A DNA stretch of 6,728 nt, from positions 501 to 7,228 of the forward strand of contig PMXH01000195.1 of the NCBI GenBank assembly GCA_003165855.1. The letters run 5' to 3'. Origin of the DNA: Acidobacteriaceae bacterium. Its GTDB lineage: Bacteria; Acidobacteriota; Terriglobia; Terriglobales; Acidobacteriaceae. The position numbers and the translations under genes are program-made. Shown one piece after another: positions 4,468-6,728 of the stretch. Every line of letters begins with the position of its first letter. Position 1 is the first letter of the stretch. Under the pieces are notes generated by a model. That model was not told where the DNA came from. It searched no databases and was given only the letters and a program-made list of their open reading frames with translations.

Positions 4468-6728
4468 ATGAGACGTCTGATGCCTGCGGCCGTAGGGCTG
4501 CTGGTTTTGCTAGCCATACTGCCTGCCATCGCCGATAAGGCCAAGACTATTTACGAAAAGGGCCAGGACGCCGAGGCGCGGCAGAATTACGAAGCCGCCT
4601 ACGATCTCTACAAGCAGGCTTACGACCTGAAGCCGAGAGACCTGCGCTATCGTACGTCGTTCGAACGGATGCGTTCGAAAGCTGCGTTGTCGATTGTCCA
4701 TCACGCTCAGGTGATTCGCGATGAGGGCAAGCTGCAGGACGCAGTGGTGGAATTCCAAAAGGCTCTGCAAATCGATCCTTCGCTGTTCATTGCGCAGCAG
4801 GAGTTGAAGCGCACGCTGCAAATGATTAGCGATAAGGAAAATCCTCCGCCGCAAGCGGCTGGTCCGCCCAGCAGTTTGGAACGGAAGATCAAGGAAGCGG
4901 GTGGACCGGTAGAACTCGCTCCCATCTCGAACGTTCCCATCACCGTGAAACTCACCGAGGATTCCAAGGTTATTTATCAGACGATCGGGCAGTTGGCCGG
5001 GATCAACGTGCTGTTTGACCCGGACTATACTTCGCGGCGCATTAAGGTCGAGCTGAACGGAGTAACGTTGGAAGACGCGCTACAGATTACGGCGCTGGAA
5101 TCGAAAACCTTCTGGCGTCCGGTGACGGGGAATACGATTTTCGTGGCGCAGGATAATGTCGCCAAGCGCAAGGAGTTGGAGCAAAGCGTCCTGAAGACGT
5201 TTTATCTGACGAACCTGTCGCAGCCTACCGAGTTGCAGGATGTGGTGAACGCGATCCGCGCCGTGCTGGATGTGCAGCGGGTGCAGCAGTTGCTCTCGCA
5301 GAACGCGCTGGTGGTGCGAGGCACACCCGACCAGATCGCGCTGGCGGAAAAGCTGGTGGAGGATCTGGATAAAGCGCGTCCGGAAGTGATCGTCGACATT
5401 GCGGTGCTGCAGATCAGCAAAGATAAATCGCGCACCCTGGGAATGAACTGGCCGACGAGCGCGACGGTCGCCTTGCAAAGCAATATCAACACCACGACAT
5501 CCACCACGGGGACGACCACGGGAACAACTGGCAGCAGTTCGAGCGGCGGACTGGAACTGAACACCCTCGGCAACCTGAACGCAACCGATTTTCAAGTAAC
5601 GATTCCTTCCGCCAACTTGTCGGCAGTGATGGGCGACAGCGACACGAAGATGTTGCAGAATCCGCAGGTTCGTGCGCTCGATAATCAGAAGGCTACGCTG
5701 AAGATCGGCGAACGCGTGCCGGTGGCTACGGGATCGTTCCAGCCGGGAATCGGCGGTGTGGGTATTAACCCGCTGGTAAATACGCAGTTTCAATACCTCG
5801 ACGTGGGCGTGAACATCGACGTCACGCCGCACGTGCACGGGGACCGGGAAGTCACGCTGAAGATCTCGATGGAGATCTCTTCGGTGGTGGGTCAATCGAG
5901 CATCGGCGGCATCAGCCAGCCCATCATTGGGCAGAAGAAAATCGAGCACGAAATTCGGTTGAGGGATGGGGAATCGAGCTTGATTGGCGGAATCATGGAC
6001 GATTCCCAAACCAAGTCTCTGGCGGGGATTCCGGGGCTGGCGCAGATTCCAATCTTGAGATACCTGTTTGGGCAGACCACGCAAGACCATTCGGAAGACG
6101 AGACGGTGTTCGTGATCACTCCGCACGTGGTTCGCGGAACCATGGTCAGCGAGTTGAACCAGCGGCAAATTGATATTGGGACGGCGAACACCATTGAACT
6201 GCGGCACGTCAGCCACCCTGCGGCAACGCTTGCCCCGGCGGTACAACCTCCCACGAGTCAGGTTCCGGCAAATCAGACTCCGAACCAATCGTTGGCCAAC
6301 CCGTTGGCGAATCCGGCGGCGCAGGGATCGGCGAACTTCCTGTTTGATCCGGGGCAGATCACGGCGGTGAAGGGCAACACGTTTGTGGTGAACCTGCTGA
6401 TTTCCGGCGCGCAGAATGTTTACTCGGTGCCGGTGCAGATGAATTACGATCCGGCCAAGCTCCAGTTAGTGAACGTTTCAAACGGCGGGTTCCTCTCCCA
6501 GGACGGACAGGCCGTGGCACTGGTGCATCGCGAAGATGAGACCACGGGAACGTTACAGATCACGGCCACACGGCCGCCGGGAGCCGGTGGAGTGTCCGGG
6601 CAGGGAGCCGTGGTTACGCTGACATTTCAGGCGAAGGCCAGCGGACAGACTCCGCTGACCATCACGCGGGGTGGAGCGCGCGATCCCGGTTTGCAGGCGA
6701 TCGCGGTGAACGGAGCGCAGGCGTCGGT
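4468..6728 (+). CDS. Secretin (GspD/PilQ type) with N-terminal TPR-like region and C-terminal cohesin-like domain, 3'-truncated
   Basis: 753 codons are visible and the frame is still open at the right edge. Residues 1-22 are a Sec signal peptide (RR start, LLVLLAILP core, cleavage after AIA), with no lipobox. Residues 24-120 form TPR-like helix pairs (YEAAYDLYKQAYDLKP; LQDAVVEFQKALQIDP). An STN/N0-like domain follows at about 152-228 and a single N1-type domain at 241-303 with the LVVRGTPDQI strand. The secretin core spans about 304-556, with VGVNIDVTPHV (446-456), LAGIPGLAQIPILRYLFG (518-535) and VFVITPHVV (547-555). A Pro/Asn/Gln linker (585-622) leads to a cohesin-like beta domain (623 onward: VKGNTFVVNLLISGAQNVYS, then MNYDPAKLQLVNV and VSGQGAVVTLTF). 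The protein should oligomerise as an outer-membrane channel for type II secretion or type IV pili; with one N1 domain and no neighbours in view I cannot choose. Residues 342-358 are a Thr/Ser/Gly-rich insert. Confidence 0.93.
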   Translation, partial: MRRLMPAAVGLLVLLAILPAIADKAKTIYEKGQDAEARQNYEAAYDLYKQAYDLKPRDLRYRTSFERMRSKAALSIVHHAQVIRDEGKLQDAVVEFQKALQIDPSLFIAQQELKRTLQMISDKENPPPQAAGPPSSLERKIKEAGGPVELAPISNVPITVKLTEDSKVIYQTIGQLAGINVLFDPDYTSRRIKVELNGVTLEDALQITALESKTFWRPVTGNTIFVAQDNVAKRKELEQSVLKTFYLTNLSQPTELQDVVNAIRAVLDVQRVQQLLSQNALVVRGTPDQIALAEKLVEDLDKARPEVIVDIAVLQISKDKSRTLGMNWPTSATVALQSNINTTTSTTGTTTGTTGSSSSGGLELNTLGNLNATDFQVTIPSANLSAVMGDSDTKMLQNPQVRALDNQKATLKIGERVPVATGSFQPGIGGVGINPLVNTQFQYLDVGVNIDVTPHVHGDREVTLKISMEISSVVGQSSIGGISQPIIGQKKIEHEIRLRDGESSLIGGIMDDSQTKSLAGIPGLAQIPILRYLFGQTTQDHSEDETVFVITPHVVRGTMVSELNQRQIDIGTANTIELRHVSHPAATLAPAVQPPTSQVPANQTPNQSLANPLANPAAQGSANFLFDPGQITAVKGNTFVVNLLISGAQNVYSVPVQMNYDPAKLQLVNVSNGGFLSQDGQAVALVHREDETTGTLQITATRPPGAGGVSGQGAVVTLTFQAKASGQTPLTITRGGARDPGLQAIAVNGAQAS

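Noticed and set aside
5080..6288. 402-codon open frame on the minus strand inside the secretin gene
   Set aside because: It is antisense to a strongly recognisable secretin. The translation is Arg/His/Leu-rich without domains, as expected for the shadow of a GC-rich gene.

Overview
The window looks like chromosomal DNA of a GC-rich Gram-negative soil or environmental bacterium, most probably an Acidobacteriota (Terriglobia-type) genome. Three things point that way: a secretin fused to a C-terminal cohesin-like domain, a DUF3300/DUF2950 gene pair, and an intergenic repeat of the 'CCTTCGACT...TTCGCTCAGG(ATGACA)' type that I associate with such genomes. This placement is inference; no rRNA or other decisive marker is present.

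Layout. (1) 1-318 (+): the 3' part of a response-regulator receiver-like protein whose start lies outside the window; the expected phospho-acceptor Asp reads as Glu. (2) 384-2578 (+): two exported proteins of unknown function in tandem, DUF3300 (Gly/Tyr/Trp-rich, RGG-like tail) and DUF2950, 59 bases apart and each with its own Shine-Dalgarno. (3) 2627-4160 (-): a convergent block holding a small Smr-domain protein, a 71-residue two-helix membrane protein with a TTG start, and smpB, the trans-translation partner of tmRNA. A repeat-rich spacer (about 3403-3632) with a strong nested hairpin sits directly downstream of smpB. (4) 4161-4467: a spacer with a compound stem-loop, an extended -10 promoter and a 14-base tandem duplication in the presumed leader. 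(5) 4468-6728 (+): a large open gene running off the right edge. It has a signal peptide, TPR-like helices, N0 and N1 secretin domains, the secretin core, a Pro/Asn/Gln linker and a cohesin-like beta domain.

How the genes relate. The clearest functional theme is the cell envelope: the secretin would form an outer-membrane channel for type II secretion or type IV pili, and the DUF3300 and DUF2950 products are predicted to be exported. smpB and the Smr-domain gene are nucleic-acid or translation-quality functions with no evident link to the rest. The most distinctive item is the secretin-cohesin fusion. The Smr gene with a possible non-canonical ATC start and the Glu-substituted receiver come next. 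I see no CRISPR array, tRNA, rRNA, transposase or phage gene.
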